Below are positions 9,135 to 17,607 of a stretch of DNA of 64,000 bases, in pieces. The notes under the pieces are model-generated. The model was not told the origin of the DNA. It made no database searches and was given only the letters and a program-made list of their open reading frames with translations. The stretch comes from JAHQVK01 sp036788295 (GTDB lineage Bacteria; Myxococcota; Kuafuiibacteriia; Kuafuiibacteriales; Kuafuiibacteriaceae): NCBI GenBank assembly GCA_036788295.1, contig DAIQNR010000014.1:21924-85923 (forward strand), written 5' to 3'. Numbering within the stretch: position 1 is the stretch's first letter; each line of letters opens with the position of its first letter. The position numbers and the translations under genes are program-made.

Positions 9135-9449
9135 TCAGGAATCGGGCGTGGAGGGGGCGACCATGGGTCGGGCCCGGTAACCAGCGGCCTCGACCGCCGC
9201 CACCAGGGCGCCGTCGGCCGGACCCGCGGCGGAGACGCCCACCGTCGCCCGGTGGGTTGCGACGTCGACCGCGGCCGAGACCACGCCCGGGACGTCGAGC
9301 AGGGACGCTTCGATGGACGCGGCGCAGCCCCCGCAGTGCATGCCTTCGACCTCGAGCATCACCGTCTTGGCTGCCTCCGGTCGGTCAGCGCTCGGGTTGC
9401 TGCAAGCGAGCAGGGACGCCGCGAGGAGGAGCGAGTTCCAGAACCTCAT
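9135..9449 (-). CDS. Small lipoprotein with heavy-metal-associated (HMA) domain
   Basis: A 104-residue protein with a signal peptide and lipobox (LLAASLLAC, Cys at residue 16), so it is probably a periplasm-facing lipoprotein. The mature part is a single HMA fold with GMHCGGC (about residues 36-42), the CxxC metal-binding loop of copper chaperones and MerP-like proteins, and the usual GV.SA.VD and AGY motifs. It likely binds Cu(I) or Hg(II) outside the cytoplasm, although HMA domains are more often cytoplasmic or free periplasmic. It sits 12 bases downstream of the beta-helix lipoprotein gene, so it is probably co-transcribed with it and rlmN. No metal P-type ATPase is adjacent. Confidence 0.85.
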   Translation of the reverse strand: MRFWNSLLLAASLLACSNPSADRPEAAKTVMLEVEGMHCGGCAASIEASLLDVPGVVSAAVDVATHRATVGVSAAGPADGALVAAVEAAGYRARPMVAPSTPDS

Positions 9450-9461
9450 GGGGCGACGGTA

Positions 9462-11558
9462 TCACGGCCCGCCAAAGACGAGGCTCGTCGCCGCACCTTC
9501 GACCCGGTTGGCGCGAAGCAACCCGGCCTGGTTGGGCCAGCATCGGGGCAGGGTCACCCCGACACCGCCGCCCCTCACCTGCAGCCCCTGGAGGTGAAAC
9601 AACGGGGCGTACTCGGGGGTGACCAGGGTGAGCATCAAGCCGGTGCGGCAGCCGACGAATTCGGCGCGGGCCACGGTGGACGTCGTGACCTCTTGAAGGA
9701 TGAGTGGGCTGATGTCGAGCCCGGCCCCGCTGCCCTCCACCCGGAGGTCCTCCACCCGAAACCCGGGTCGCTGAATGCGAACTCCGGCCTTCCCGGCTCC
9801 ATGAACATGGATCCGGGCGAGGTCGCCGTTGGCGTCGTCGCTGAAATCGGTCCCGAGCTCGACGCCGTGATCCCTGGGGTTTTCGACGGTGAGGTCCCGG
9901 ACGACGTGGTCGCCGGAGCCATTGAACCGGAGCCCGACCTGCGAGAGGTCACGAAACCTCGCCCGGTCCAGATGGGTCCGACTGTGTGAGCCATAGAACC
10001 CGAAGGCAAAACCATCCACGATGAGGTCGGCGACCGATGCTTCGGCGTCGTCTTCCACCGTGACCCCACGACCATCCCCGACCCCTCGGACGTGGACCCG
10101 CTCGAGCCGGCCGGTCGTCCGGTGCACGAGCGCGAACCCTCGTACCCACGCTTGGGAGCGCGCGATCTCGACCGTCGCATCCTCCAAGTCCATCTTTGCC
10201 CCCGTGGCGAGGATCCCTTGCTGGGTGACCCCCGTGACCAGGACTCGCTCGCCGCGAACCCTCCCGGCTTCAGCGGCAAAGATCCCCGTATGGACATCTT
10301 GGCCTCGAACGAGCAGGTCGGCGACCGTGGCCGTTCCCGCCGTCCGGAGCCCGGTCAGGCCAGCAGGAACGTCGATCTGGGCCCACCGCAAGTCGAATTG
10401 ACCCTGCGCGGCGACGTCGACGACCGCCTCGAGGGCCTGGCCGCCGCCGATCGCCCACACCCTCTGTCCGGACACCGCGCCGGCGGCGACCACCGCCGGC
10501 AAGCCACGAAAGCTCGCGTCGGCGACGGTCGCCCGCGCCCCAGTCCGGACGATGAGCGGCCCGGCGTCCACCGCTTCGGCCACAAGTTCGTCCACGACGT
10601 CGATCGGCCCGGTCACCGCCACCCTCTCGAGGCGGACCGAACCGTGAACGGCGACGGTCCCTTCGACCCTCACGTCGAGGAGCGCGGCCTCCCCAACGAG
10701 CACGAGGTCCCCGACGATGGTGACCTCCGATCCGCAGACGCCTGAAAGCGGGACGCGAAACGACCGATTCGGCGCGGCGTGGCGGCCAGGGAGGAGCCGA
10801 AGCGGACGACCCCGGAGCGCCTCTGCGATGGTGGCGTAGGGGTGCTCCGCGCTGCCATCGCCTCCGGGCGGCGCGTTCGGGTCGACGACGAGGCTGCCCT
10901 CGACCGGAGGAGATGGGCAGACGCCAAGCGGGAGGCACCGGCCAGCGGAGAGGTCGAGCCTCGACCCCACGGGGCAGACCGAGACCTCCGCCGGCTCGCC
11001 GGGCGGACAGCCATCGCACCGGGCCGGGAGCACCGGCGGCATGGGAAGAGTGGGAGCCGCCGGCGCCGGCAGGTCGGGACACCGGTCGGTGCACGTCCAG
11101 CGGTCCGGGTCGGGGCAGCCGCCCCGGTGGAGGCATGCGGCGAGGTCGAGCGGGGGGAGCCCCAGCCCGCGCAGCGCGGCCCCCGCTTCGGTCACGGTCT
11201 GCCAGCCATCGGCGCCGGTGACGGCGAAGTACCGACCCTGCTCGAACCGGCGGGCCCTGTGCTCTTCGCAGTCTTCCGGCCCGTACGGCACCGCGTCGAA
11301 GCGGCCGACCGGCACGGTGAGGTCCTGCGGCCGGGCCTCGAAACCCACCACCGCCGCCTCTCCGCCCCGAGGCAGCGAAACCTCGTCCGAGGCCTCCACC
11401 TCTGAGCCCTCGAAGACGACGAAGGTCGGGCGGGTGCGGTCCTCGGGACGAACGGCGAAGATGGCGGTACCAAAATCGGAGGCCCACGGCAGCGGTCCGC
11501 CCCCGGGCGCGCAGCCGAAGAGCGCGATGGACCACGCGAAGGCGCGGGTCCCGGTCAC
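9462..11558 (-). CDS. Large secreted/lipoprotein with parallel beta-helix repeats
   Basis: This 698-residue protein starts with a short hydrophobic segment ending in LFGCAPGG, a likely lipobox. Residues ~130-230 are Cys- and Pro-rich. From about residue 230 the sequence changes to VVDPNAPPGGDGS...PYATIAEAL, the entry motif of right-handed parallel beta-helix proteins, followed by some 400 residues of short beta-strand repeats (V..L.V.G pattern). No polysaccharide-lyase active site was recognised, so a structural or binding role at the cell surface is as likely as enzymatic activity. The GTG start at 11558 overlaps the rlmN stop (GTGA, 11555-11558), which fixes the start and implies translational coupling. 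Confidence 0.8.
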   Translation of the reverse strand: MTGTRAFAWSIALFGCAPGGGPLPWASDFGTAIFAVRPEDRTRPTFVVFEGSEVEASDEVSLPRGGEAAVVGFEARPQDLTVPVGRFDAVPYGPEDCEEHRARRFEQGRYFAVTGADGWQTVTEAGAALRGLGLPPLDLAACLHRGGCPDPDRWTCTDRCPDLPAPAAPTLPMPPVLPARCDGCPPGEPAEVSVCPVGSRLDLSAGRCLPLGVCPSPPVEGSLVVDPNAPPGGDGSAEHPYATIAEALRGRPLRLLPGRHAAPNRSFRVPLSGVCGSEVTIVGDLVLVGEAALLDVRVEGTVAVHGSVRLERVAVTGPIDVVDELVAEAVDAGPLIVRTGARATVADASFRGLPAVVAAGAVSGQRVWAIGGGQALEAVVDVAAQGQFDLRWAQIDVPAGLTGLRTAGTATVADLLVRGQDVHTGIFAAEAGRVRGERVLVTGVTQQGILATGAKMDLEDATVEIARSQAWVRGFALVHRTTGRLERVHVRGVGDGRGVTVEDDAEASVADLIVDGFAFGFYGSHSRTHLDRARFRDLSQVGLRFNGSGDHVVRDLTVENPRDHGVELGTDFSDDANGDLARIHVHGAGKAGVRIQRPGFRVEDLRVEGSGAGLDISPLILQEVTTSTVARAEFVGCRTGLMLTLVTPEYAPLFHLQGLQVRGGGVGVTLPRCWPNQAGLLRANRVEGAATSLVFGGP

Positions 11559-12721
11559 TGGGGCCCCTCCCACACGGGCAGCGCCCGGCGCCGGTTTCGC
11601 AGCTCGAGGTTGCCGAGCTGGCCGCAGGCCGCCATCACCGACTGGCCCTTCGTGCGCCGGCGCCGAACGGTGAGCCCCTGCGCCTCGAGCTGCTCGATGA
11701 AGCGGCTCACCTCGTCCGCGGACGGCGCCCGGGTCAAAGGCCGGGAGCCGGGGTTGTAGGGAATGACGTTCACCACGCACCGGGACAGGGGCGCCGCGAA
11801 CGCCGCCACCGCCGCCGCGTCTTCGGGGTCGTCGTTGAACCCGGGCAGCAGGCAGTAGTTGAGCGCGAGAACGAACCCAGGCCGGGTCCGGTACCGAGCG
11901 AGCGCGGCCTGCACCTCGGCGAGCGGGTGGCGGCGATTGATCGGCATCAGGCGATCCCGCTTCTCGTCGGTGGCCGCGTTCAGGCTGAACGACAGCCCGA
12001 GGCGGCGCAGGCCCAGGCTGCCGAGCGCGTCGAGCCCGCTCGGGACCCCGGCCGTGCACACGGTGACGCGGCTTTGGCCAAACGCGAGCCCCCGCCGGTC
12101 GGTCAGGACCCGGAGCGCCCCGATGAGCGCGTCGACGTTGTCGAGCGGCTCGCCCATCCCCATGAAGACCAGGTTGTCCACCGGCCAGCCCAGCACCGAC
12201 CTCGCGACCACGACTTGGGCCACGATCTCGTCGGCCCGCAGGTGGCGCAGCAGTCCGAGCCGGCCGGTCTCGCAGAACCGGCAGCCGAGCCGGCATCCAA
12301 CCTGACTGGAGAGGCAGAGCGTGAATCGGCCTTGCGACATCGGGATGCGCACCGCCTCGACCTCGAGGCCATCAGAGGTGCGCAGCGCGACCTTCACCGT
12401 CTCCCTTTCGTCCACCGGGTGACGGCTCGCCTCGGTCGCGTCCCGGACGACGACCGGCAAGTCGAGGGAGAAGCACCGACGCCACGCGGCGGCGGCGCGG
12501 GCGGAGACCCCGTGTCGCTCCGGTTCGAATCGGCCATCCCGCATCGCGCTTCGGTAGACCTCGGGCCAGATCCCGGAGCCAGCCCCGACCCGGCTCTTGG
12601 CCAGGTCGGCCAGCGCAGCCGCGGTGAGGCCGAGCAGAGGCAGGGGCTCGGCGCCGTCGTTCACCGCCTGAACTTCCGGCCCGACGACCGGCGGTGGCAA
12701 GCCCGGAGAGTCGTCTTGCAT
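11555..12721 (-). CDS. rlmN: 23S rRNA / tRNA adenine-C2 methyltransferase, RlmN family
   Basis: A 388-residue radical-SAM protein of the RlmN/Cfr family. The 4Fe-4S motif is CxxxCxxC at Cys143, Cys147 and Cys150, followed by ETGRLGLLR. The SAM-binding GMGEPLDN motif and the C-terminal GQSVMAACGQLG segment with the second catalytic Cys are present. RlmN methylates A2503 of 23S rRNA and A37 of some tRNAs. Residues 1-60 are divergent and Pro/Asp-rich. It heads a minus-strand cluster with a beta-helix lipoprotein and an HMA lipoprotein. Assignment to RlmN rather than Cfr rests on the host context and C-terminal pattern; a BLAST comparison with both would settle it. Confidence 0.9.
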   Translation of the reverse strand: MQDDSPGLPPPVVGPEVQAVNDGAEPLPLLGLTAAALADLAKSRVGAGSGIWPEVYRSAMRDGRFEPERHGVSARAAAAWRRCFSLDLPVVVRDATEASRHPVDERETVKVALRTSDGLEVEAVRIPMSQGRFTLCLSSQVGCRLGCRFCETGRLGLLRHLRADEIVAQVVVARSVLGWPVDNLVFMGMGEPLDNVDALIGALRVLTDRRGLAFGQSRVTVCTAGVPSGLDALGSLGLRRLGLSFSLNAATDEKRDRLMPINRRHPLAEVQAALARYRTRPGFVLALNYCLLPGFNDDPEDAAAVAAFAAPLSRCVVNVIPYNPGSRPLTRAPSADEVSRFIEQLEAQGLTVRRRRTKGQSVMAACGQLGNLELRNRRRALPVWEGPQ

Positions 12722-12766
12722 TCCGGTTGGATGGCCGAACGGCGGCGCGGAGGCTACCCTCTGCTC

Positions 12767-13693
12767 GTGCGCGTCTTGCTCTTGTGCGTCCTGTCCGGCT
12801 GCACCGCCCGACCCAATCCTGAAGCGCCGTCCCCCAAAGCCGAGCGGCCGCTCGCCCCGAACGCCCGCCTGAAGGCGGTGGCCTGGTCCGACAACCCTTC
12901 GCTGCTCGGGATCTCGGGCGCGGACCGCCGCCACGACGGACGACTCTGGTTCGCTCCGGAGCGGACGGGGCAGCTCGTGTCGGCCGATTGGAGGGGTTCG
13001 GACGGAATCGGGCCCCCCACCGCCCTCCCCATCGAGGGGATGCCCCACGGGCTCGACCTCGAGGCGCTCGCGTTTTTGGGACCGAACGAGCTCCTGCTCG
13101 GTACCGAGGGGCGAGGCGAGCGCGACGAGGATCTTCTGCTCCGGGCCCGGGTGGAGCCGGCGAAGGTGGTGGTCACGGGGACGCTCGCGTTTCCCTACCG
13201 GCTGTTTCGGGTGAGGGCGCTCGACAACCGCGGGGTCGAGGGGCTGTGCGCAGCGGGGGACCGCGTCATCGCGGCCAGCGAGACCGTGGTCGAGCGCGAG
13301 GGGGAGCGGTTCGCCCCGGTGCTCGTGTTCGGGCCGGACAGCGGCGTGGTCGTCCCCATCGAGGTCAAGCTGACGTCGAAGAAAGGCAAGATCTCGGCCC
13401 TCGCCTGCCGAGCGGGCCCAAGCGGCGTGGAGGTGCACGCCATCGAGCGCCACTACGGGGTCATGCGGCTGGTGCGGTTCGTCGTCCCGGTCGGCAGAGC
13501 GCCGGCGTCGCTCGCAGCCGAGCTGGTCGTGGACATCGCCCAAAAGCTCGAGGACACCCCGCCCAACCTGGAGGGGCTGGTCTGGGTGGGCGAAAACGCG
13601 CTGCTCGCGGTCAGCGACAACCACTACGGCAGGAAGACCGGCCCCCCGCGGGCCTTCCTCATCGAGCTCGATCCGCCCCCGACCGTCCCGTGA
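12767..13693 (+). CDS. Putative lipoprotein, beta-propeller-like, function unknown
   Basis: A 308-residue protein with a signal peptide and lipobox (VRVLLLCVLSGC). After a short Pro-rich linker the sequence has repeated hydrophobic strand motifs with Gly/Asp turns (SGADRRHDGRLWF, LEALAFLGPNELLLGTE, GVEGLCAAGDRVI, NLEGLVWVGENALLAVSDN), resembling esterase-like phytase or SdiA-type propeller folds in which a final LLAVSDN blade is common. No catalytic residues are assigned. I preferred the GTG at 12767 because it starts right at the signal peptide; an in-frame ATG at 12731 would add 12 residues but leaves almost no room for a promoter from the divergent rlmN gene. Confidence 0.75.
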   Translation: MRVLLLCVLSGCTARPNPEAPSPKAERPLAPNARLKAVAWSDNPSLLGISGADRRHDGRLWFAPERTGQLVSADWRGSDGIGPPTALPIEGMPHGLDLEALAFLGPNELLLGTEGRGERDEDLLLRARVEPAKVVVTGTLAFPYRLFRVRALDNRGVEGLCAAGDRVIAASETVVEREGERFAPVLVFGPDSGVVVPIEVKLTSKKGKISALACRAGPSGVEVHAIERHYGVMRLVRFVVPVGRAPASLAAELVVDIAQKLEDTPPNLEGLVWVGENALLAVSDNHYGRKTGPPRAFLIELDPPPTVP

Positions 13694-13732
13694 CACCTGG
13701 CCTATTTACCAAGTTTGGAACTGTCCGAATGA

Positions 13733-14116
13733 TCAACGCTTTTCCCGGGTCGGCCGGGGGGTCCGCGGCGAAGCTGGCTTCTTGGGACGGCCGGTCGGCG
13801 GGGCCGACTTGGCCTTCGGGGCGCGCTTCTTCGGCGGCGGCGGATCGCCCACTTCCCCCCGGCGACGCACCGGTTTGGGCGCAACGTCGGCCTGCTCGTC
13901 GTAGCCCGACCACGCCCGCCAGAACGCGACCGCCATCTTGAAGCGGTCCGGCGCTTGCGCCTTTCGGAGCAAGTTCTGTACGTGAAACTTCACCGCCCGT
14001 TCGCTCATCCCGAGCCGAACCGCCATTTCGGAGTCGGTGAGACCCTCGAGAACGAGCAATGAGTGGATTTCACGCTCTCTCGGGGTCAGCTCAGGGATGT
14101 CGTCTTCGGGCCCCAT
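13733..14116 (-). CDS. LuxR/GerE-type HTH protein with basic disordered tail
   Basis: A 127-residue protein with one GerE/LuxR helix-turn-helix at residues ~8-65. LTPREREIHSLL begins it, and DSEMAVRLGMSERAVKFHV is the DNA-recognition part. There is no receiver or autoinducer domain. The second half is rich in Lys, Arg and Pro and resembles the low-complexity tails of eukaryotic-like or myxobacterial DNA-binding proteins. It probably binds DNA as a stand-alone regulator, perhaps with nonspecific help from the tail. It is divergent from the NUDIX gene across ~170 bases. The start ATG at 14116 was chosen because it directly precedes the domain; upstream sequence is not protein-like. Confidence 0.8.
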   Translation of the reverse strand: MGPEDDIPELTPREREIHSLLVLEGLTDSEMAVRLGMSERAVKFHVQNLLRKAQAPDRFKMAVAFWRAWSGYDEQADVAPKPVRRRGEVGDPPPPKKRAPKAKSAPPTGRPKKPASPRTPRPTREKR

Positions 14117-14290
14117 TTGCTGACAAGTATCGTACGGTCTGCGTTGCGGTCGAGCGGTATGGACGAGCAAATGCGCGAATGGGCCACGCCGTGCCCGGGT
14201 GTGCATCGAGACCGGTGCGAAAGCGGACAGGCCGCCGCGATTTGCGTGGTTGTTGGGGCCAGGTGGGCAAAGCCGTGGTACGCCGCGGCG

Positions 14291-14860
14291 GTGGACCTCG
14301 CGCGCCTCGAGCGTCGGCTGGCCCAGACCGCGTCGGTCCGGCCGGAAGGCGTGGCCGTCGCCGCGGTCGCCGCGGTGCTGAGGCCGGGCCCGGAGCCCGA
14401 GCTGCTGTTCATAAGGCGGGCCGAGCACCCCGCCGACCCCTGGTCGGGCCACATGGCGTTTCCCGGCGGCCGCCAGAATCTCGGCGACTCGTCGCCGCTT
14501 GGCGCCGCGGTACGGGAGACGAAAGAGGAGCTGGGCCTCGACCTCGAGGCCGACGCGCGGTGGCTGGGTGCCCTGCCTCCGGTCCCGGCGTCGGCCCGCG
14601 GACGGCGCATCCCGCTCGTCATCCACCCGTTCGTGTTCTCGCTGGCTGGGCCCAGGCCGACGCTCGTCCCGGACCCGGGAGAAGTGGCCGAAGCCCTGTG
14701 GATCCCGCTGCCGGTCCTCGAGGCCCCCGAGCGGAGGGAGACCCTCGTGCAGATCTACGAAGGGGAGCCGGTTCCTCTCCCGTGCTGCCGGTACGAAGGG
14801 CGGGCCATCTGGGGCCTGACCTTGCACATGCTCGACACCCTGCTCGCGGCGAGTCGCTGA
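14291..14860 (+). CDS. NUDIX hydrolase, CoA-pyrophosphatase (NudL)-like
   Basis: About 189 residues. The NUDIX box is recognisable: FPGGRQNLGDSSPLG then REtkEELGL (REuxEExGu), with D/S at the position where canonical boxes have the first Glu, as in NudL/CoAse proteins. This family cleaves coenzyme A and its derivatives to phosphopantetheine and 3',5'-ADP. The start is uncertain. The GTG at 14291 gives the typical family length, while an in-frame ATG at 14159 would add an unlikely Cys/Trp-rich leader. It is followed after 47 bases by a short-chain dehydrogenase in the same direction. Confidence 0.8.
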   Translation: MDLARLERRLAQTASVRPEGVAVAAVAAVLRPGPEPELLFIRRAEHPADPWSGHMAFPGGRQNLGDSSPLGAAVRETKEELGLDLEADARWLGALPPVPASARGRRIPLVIHPFVFSLAGPRPTLVPDPGEVAEALWIPLPVLEAPERRETLVQIYEGEPVPLPCCRYEGRAIWGLTLHMLDTLLAASR

Positions 14861-14907
14861 GCCCGAAGCTGCTTGCGACCCTGGTCGCCGGGCGGCAAGC
14901 TCCCGCC

Positions 14908-15576
14908 ATGGCGACCATCGTGATCACGGGGGCCAACCGAGGCATCGGGCTCGAGCTGGCCAAAAAATATGCGGCCCGGCTCAACGAGGTGATCGCGTGC
15001 TGCCGGTCGCCGAGCCCAGCCCTCGAAGCGGTCCAAGGAGTCAGGATCGTCCGGGACGTGGACGTCACCGACGACCGCGTAGAGGGCGTGCTTCAATCCG
15101 CGATCGGAGATACCGCAATCGACGTTCTCGTGCTGAACGCCGGCGTGATGCTCGCCGATGGACTCGACAACCTCGATTTCGACGGGATTCGCCGCCAGTT
15201 CGAGGTGAACGCGCTCGGCCCGCTCCGGGTGGTTGCCGCGCTGTCCAGGAACCTGGTGCGCCCCGGCGGCAAGATCGCCATCATCACCAGTCGCATGGGG
15301 TCCATCGCCGACAACACGTCGGGTGGTATGTATGGGTATCGGATGTCGAAGGCAGCGGTGAACATGGCCGGGGTTTCGCTCGCTCACGATCTCGCGGGCG
15401 AAGGGGTCGCCGTCCAGCTGCTGCACCCCGGCCACGTCAAGACCGACATGACCCAGCACAACGGCAAGATCAGCCCCGCCGACTCCGCCCGCGGCCTCCT
15501 CGACCGGATCGACGAGCTCGGGGCGGACAGCTCCGGCCGCTTCGTCCACGTCTCGGGCGACGAGCTCCCCTGGTAG
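14908..15576 (+). CDS. Short-chain dehydrogenase/reductase (C-factor / sniffer-like)
   Basis: A 222-residue SDR with the NAD(P) glycine motif TGANRGIG (residues 7-14), the NAG motif (LNAGVM) and a catalytic S...Y...K set with YGYRMSKAAV. The C-terminus contains the HPGHVKTDM segment typical of the carbonyl-reductase-like 'sniffer/C-factor' subgroup, which in Myxococcus includes CsgA. The substrate cannot be told. It ends three bases before the ABC-F gene, so the two are probably co-transcribed. The ATG at 14908 lies directly before the Rossmann fold. Confidence 0.85.
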   Translation: MATIVITGANRGIGLELAKKYAARLNEVIACCRSPSPALEAVQGVRIVRDVDVTDDRVEGVLQSAIGDTAIDVLVLNAGVMLADGLDNLDFDGIRRQFEVNALGPLRVVAALSRNLVRPGGKIAIITSRMGSIADNTSGGMYGYRMSKAAVNMAGVSLAHDLAGEGVAVQLLHPGHVKTDMTQHNGKISPADSARGLLDRIDELGADSSGRFVHVSGDELPW

Positions 15577-15579
15577 GCG

Positions 15580-17607
15580 ATGCCGCTCATCTCGGCGGAA
15601 GACCTCCACCTGAGCTACGGCCCGAAGAAGATCTTCGCTGGCGATGGGCTCGCGGTGGAGCCGGGCGACCGCCTCGGGGTGGTCGGACCCAATGGCGCGG
15701 GCAAGAGCACGCTGCTTCGCATCCTGGCCGGCGACGCCCACCCCGACGCCGGGCGGGTGACGAGGGCCAAAGGGATTCGGGTGGGATACCTCGCCCAGGA
15801 GCACGGCAGCGCGGCCGATGCCGGGCTGCTCGAAGCCGTGCTCGACACCGCGCCCGGCAAAGAAGCGCTCGAAGCTCGCCTGTCCGAGGTCGAGCAGGCG
15901 CTCGCCGAGGCCGCGGACGAGGCGGAGCAGGTCGCGCTCGCCGGCGAGCTGGCCGAGCTCCATGGGCAGCTCGCCCGGCTCGAACAGGATTTCGGTGCCC
16001 ACCGGGCGCAGGCCATCCTGCGCGGACTGGGCTTCTCGGAGGAGCAGTTCGGGCACAAACTGACCCAGTTCTCGGGGGGCTGGCGGGTGCGAGCGGCGCT
16101 CGGCGCGCTCTTGTACCAGCAGCCGGATGTCCTCTTGCTCGACGAGCCCACCAACCACCTCGACCTGCCTTCCGTGCAGTGGCTCTCCGGGTTCTTGGGC
16201 AAAGTTCGGCACGCGGTGGTGCTGACGTGCCACGACCGGGAGTTTCTGAACCGGCACATCCGGCGGGTCGCGAGCCTCGAGCTCGAGGGGATCCGGAGCT
16301 TTCGGGGCGACTACGACGCCTACCTCGAGCAGCGGACGCTCGACATCGCCCACCTCGCTGCCCGAGCGGAGAAGGAGGCGGAGCGAAAGAAGCGGCTCGA
16401 GGCGTTCGTGGACCGCTTTCGGGCCAAGGCGACGAAAGCGCGGCAGGCCCAGAGCCGAGTGAAGATGCTCGAGCGGCTCGAGGCCGAGCAGGTGGAGCTG
16501 CCACAGCTGCGAAGAGCCCTTCACGTGCGATTCGCGCCGGTCGCCCGGGCCAGCGAGCGGGTCCTCGACGTGCGCGCCCTGCGCTTCGGGTACGAGCCCG
16601 GAGCGCCGGTCCTCGACGGCGTGGATCTCGAGGTTCGCCGGGGCGACCGAGTCGCGATCGTCGGGGTGAACGGCGCCGGGAAGACCACCCTCCTGCGGCT
16701 GCTCGCCGGGGAGCTGTCTGCGGAGGCGGGCTCGATCGAGTTCGGCCGAGGGGTATCGACCAGCTACTTTGCGCAGCACCACGGAGAAGCGCTCGCGCTC
16801 GGCCGGACCATCATCGAAGAGGTTCGGGCGGCGGCGCCCGAGGCGTCGGAGACCAGGGTGCGGTCCTTGTGCGGGGCGGTTCTGTTTGGGGAGGACGACG
16901 TAGACAAGCGGGTGGGGGTCCTCTCGGGAGGGGAGAAAGCCCGGGTTGCGCTCGCCCGCATGCTCGCCCGACCGGCCAACTTGCTCTTGCTCGACGAGCC
17001 CACGAACCACCTCGACACCGAGTCGGCCGAGGTGCTCACCGAGAGCCTCGAGGGGTTCGATGGGACCCTCCTCTTCGTCTCCCACGACCTCGATTTTGCC
17101 CGCCGGCTGTCCACTCGGGTGTTCGACGTCAGCGGCGGCCGGGTCCACGTCCACCCGGGCACGCTTGGGGACTACCTCGACGGCCTCGCCGAGCGGCAGG
17201 CTGACCTCGAGGCCACCTTCGCCACCCACGGACTCGAGCACGCCCGCGACCCGAAGCCCTCGGCCAAGGCCGCGGAGCCCGAGGACAAGGCGGCCCGGCT
17301 CGCTGCCAGGGAGAAGAAGAAGCGAGCCGACGCCGACGCCAAGAGGCTCCAAAAGGCCCTCGAGGTGGAGGCGAAGGCGGCGGAGGACGAAGTGGGGCGG
17401 CTCGAGGCCGAAAAAGCGCAGCTCGAGGCCGAGCTCGCAGACCCAGACAACCTGGGCGACCCCGACGTGCTCGAGCGAGCGAGCGCGCGGTTCGCCGCGG
17501 TGGCCGCCGCGCTCGAAGCGGCGCTCGAACGGTGGACGGAGGCCGAAGCCGCCCGCGAGGAGGCAGAAGCTCAGATGCGCCACTCGACGCCGGCGAATCC
17601 GAGATAG
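15580..17607 (+). CDS. ABC-F family ATPase (Uup/YheS-like)
   Basis: A 675-residue cytoplasmic protein with two ABC ATPase domains and no membrane segment. Domain 1: GPNGAGKS (~38-45), FSGGWRVRAAL signature and LLLLDEPTNHLD. Domain 2: GVNGAGKT (~361-368), LSGGEKARVALARML and a second LLLLDEPTNHLD. Between them is a basic helical interdomain linker (~255-310, with KRLEAFVDRFRAKATKARQAQ). The last ~115 residues form a charged coiled coil as in Uup and YheS. ABC-F proteins act on the ribosome E-site or in related nucleic-acid roles; the subfamily cannot be fixed by eye. Its 3' end overlaps the convergent barrel gene by 37 bases. Confidence 0.92.
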   Translation: MPLISAEDLHLSYGPKKIFAGDGLAVEPGDRLGVVGPNGAGKSTLLRILAGDAHPDAGRVTRAKGIRVGYLAQEHGSAADAGLLEAVLDTAPGKEALEARLSEVEQALAEAADEAEQVALAGELAELHGQLARLEQDFGAHRAQAILRGLGFSEEQFGHKLTQFSGGWRVRAALGALLYQQPDVLLLDEPTNHLDLPSVQWLSGFLGKVRHAVVLTCHDREFLNRHIRRVASLELEGIRSFRGDYDAYLEQRTLDIAHLAARAEKEAERKKRLEAFVDRFRAKATKARQAQSRVKMLERLEAEQVELPQLRRALHVRFAPVARASERVLDVRALRFGYEPGAPVLDGVDLEVRRGDRVAIVGVNGAGKTTLLRLLAGELSAEAGSIEFGRGVSTSYFAQHHGEALALGRTIIEEVRAAAPEASETRVRSLCGAVLFGEDDVDKRVGVLSGGEKARVALARMLARPANLLLLDEPTNHLDTESAEVLTESLEGFDGTLLFVSHDLDFARRLSTRVFDVSGGRVHVHPGTLGDYLDGLAERQADLEATFATHGLEHARDPKPSAKAAEPEDKAARLAAREKKKRADADAKRLQKALEVEAKAAEDEVGRLEAEKAQLEAELADPDNLGDPDVLERASARFAAVAAALEAALERWTEAEAAREEAEAQMRHSTPANPR

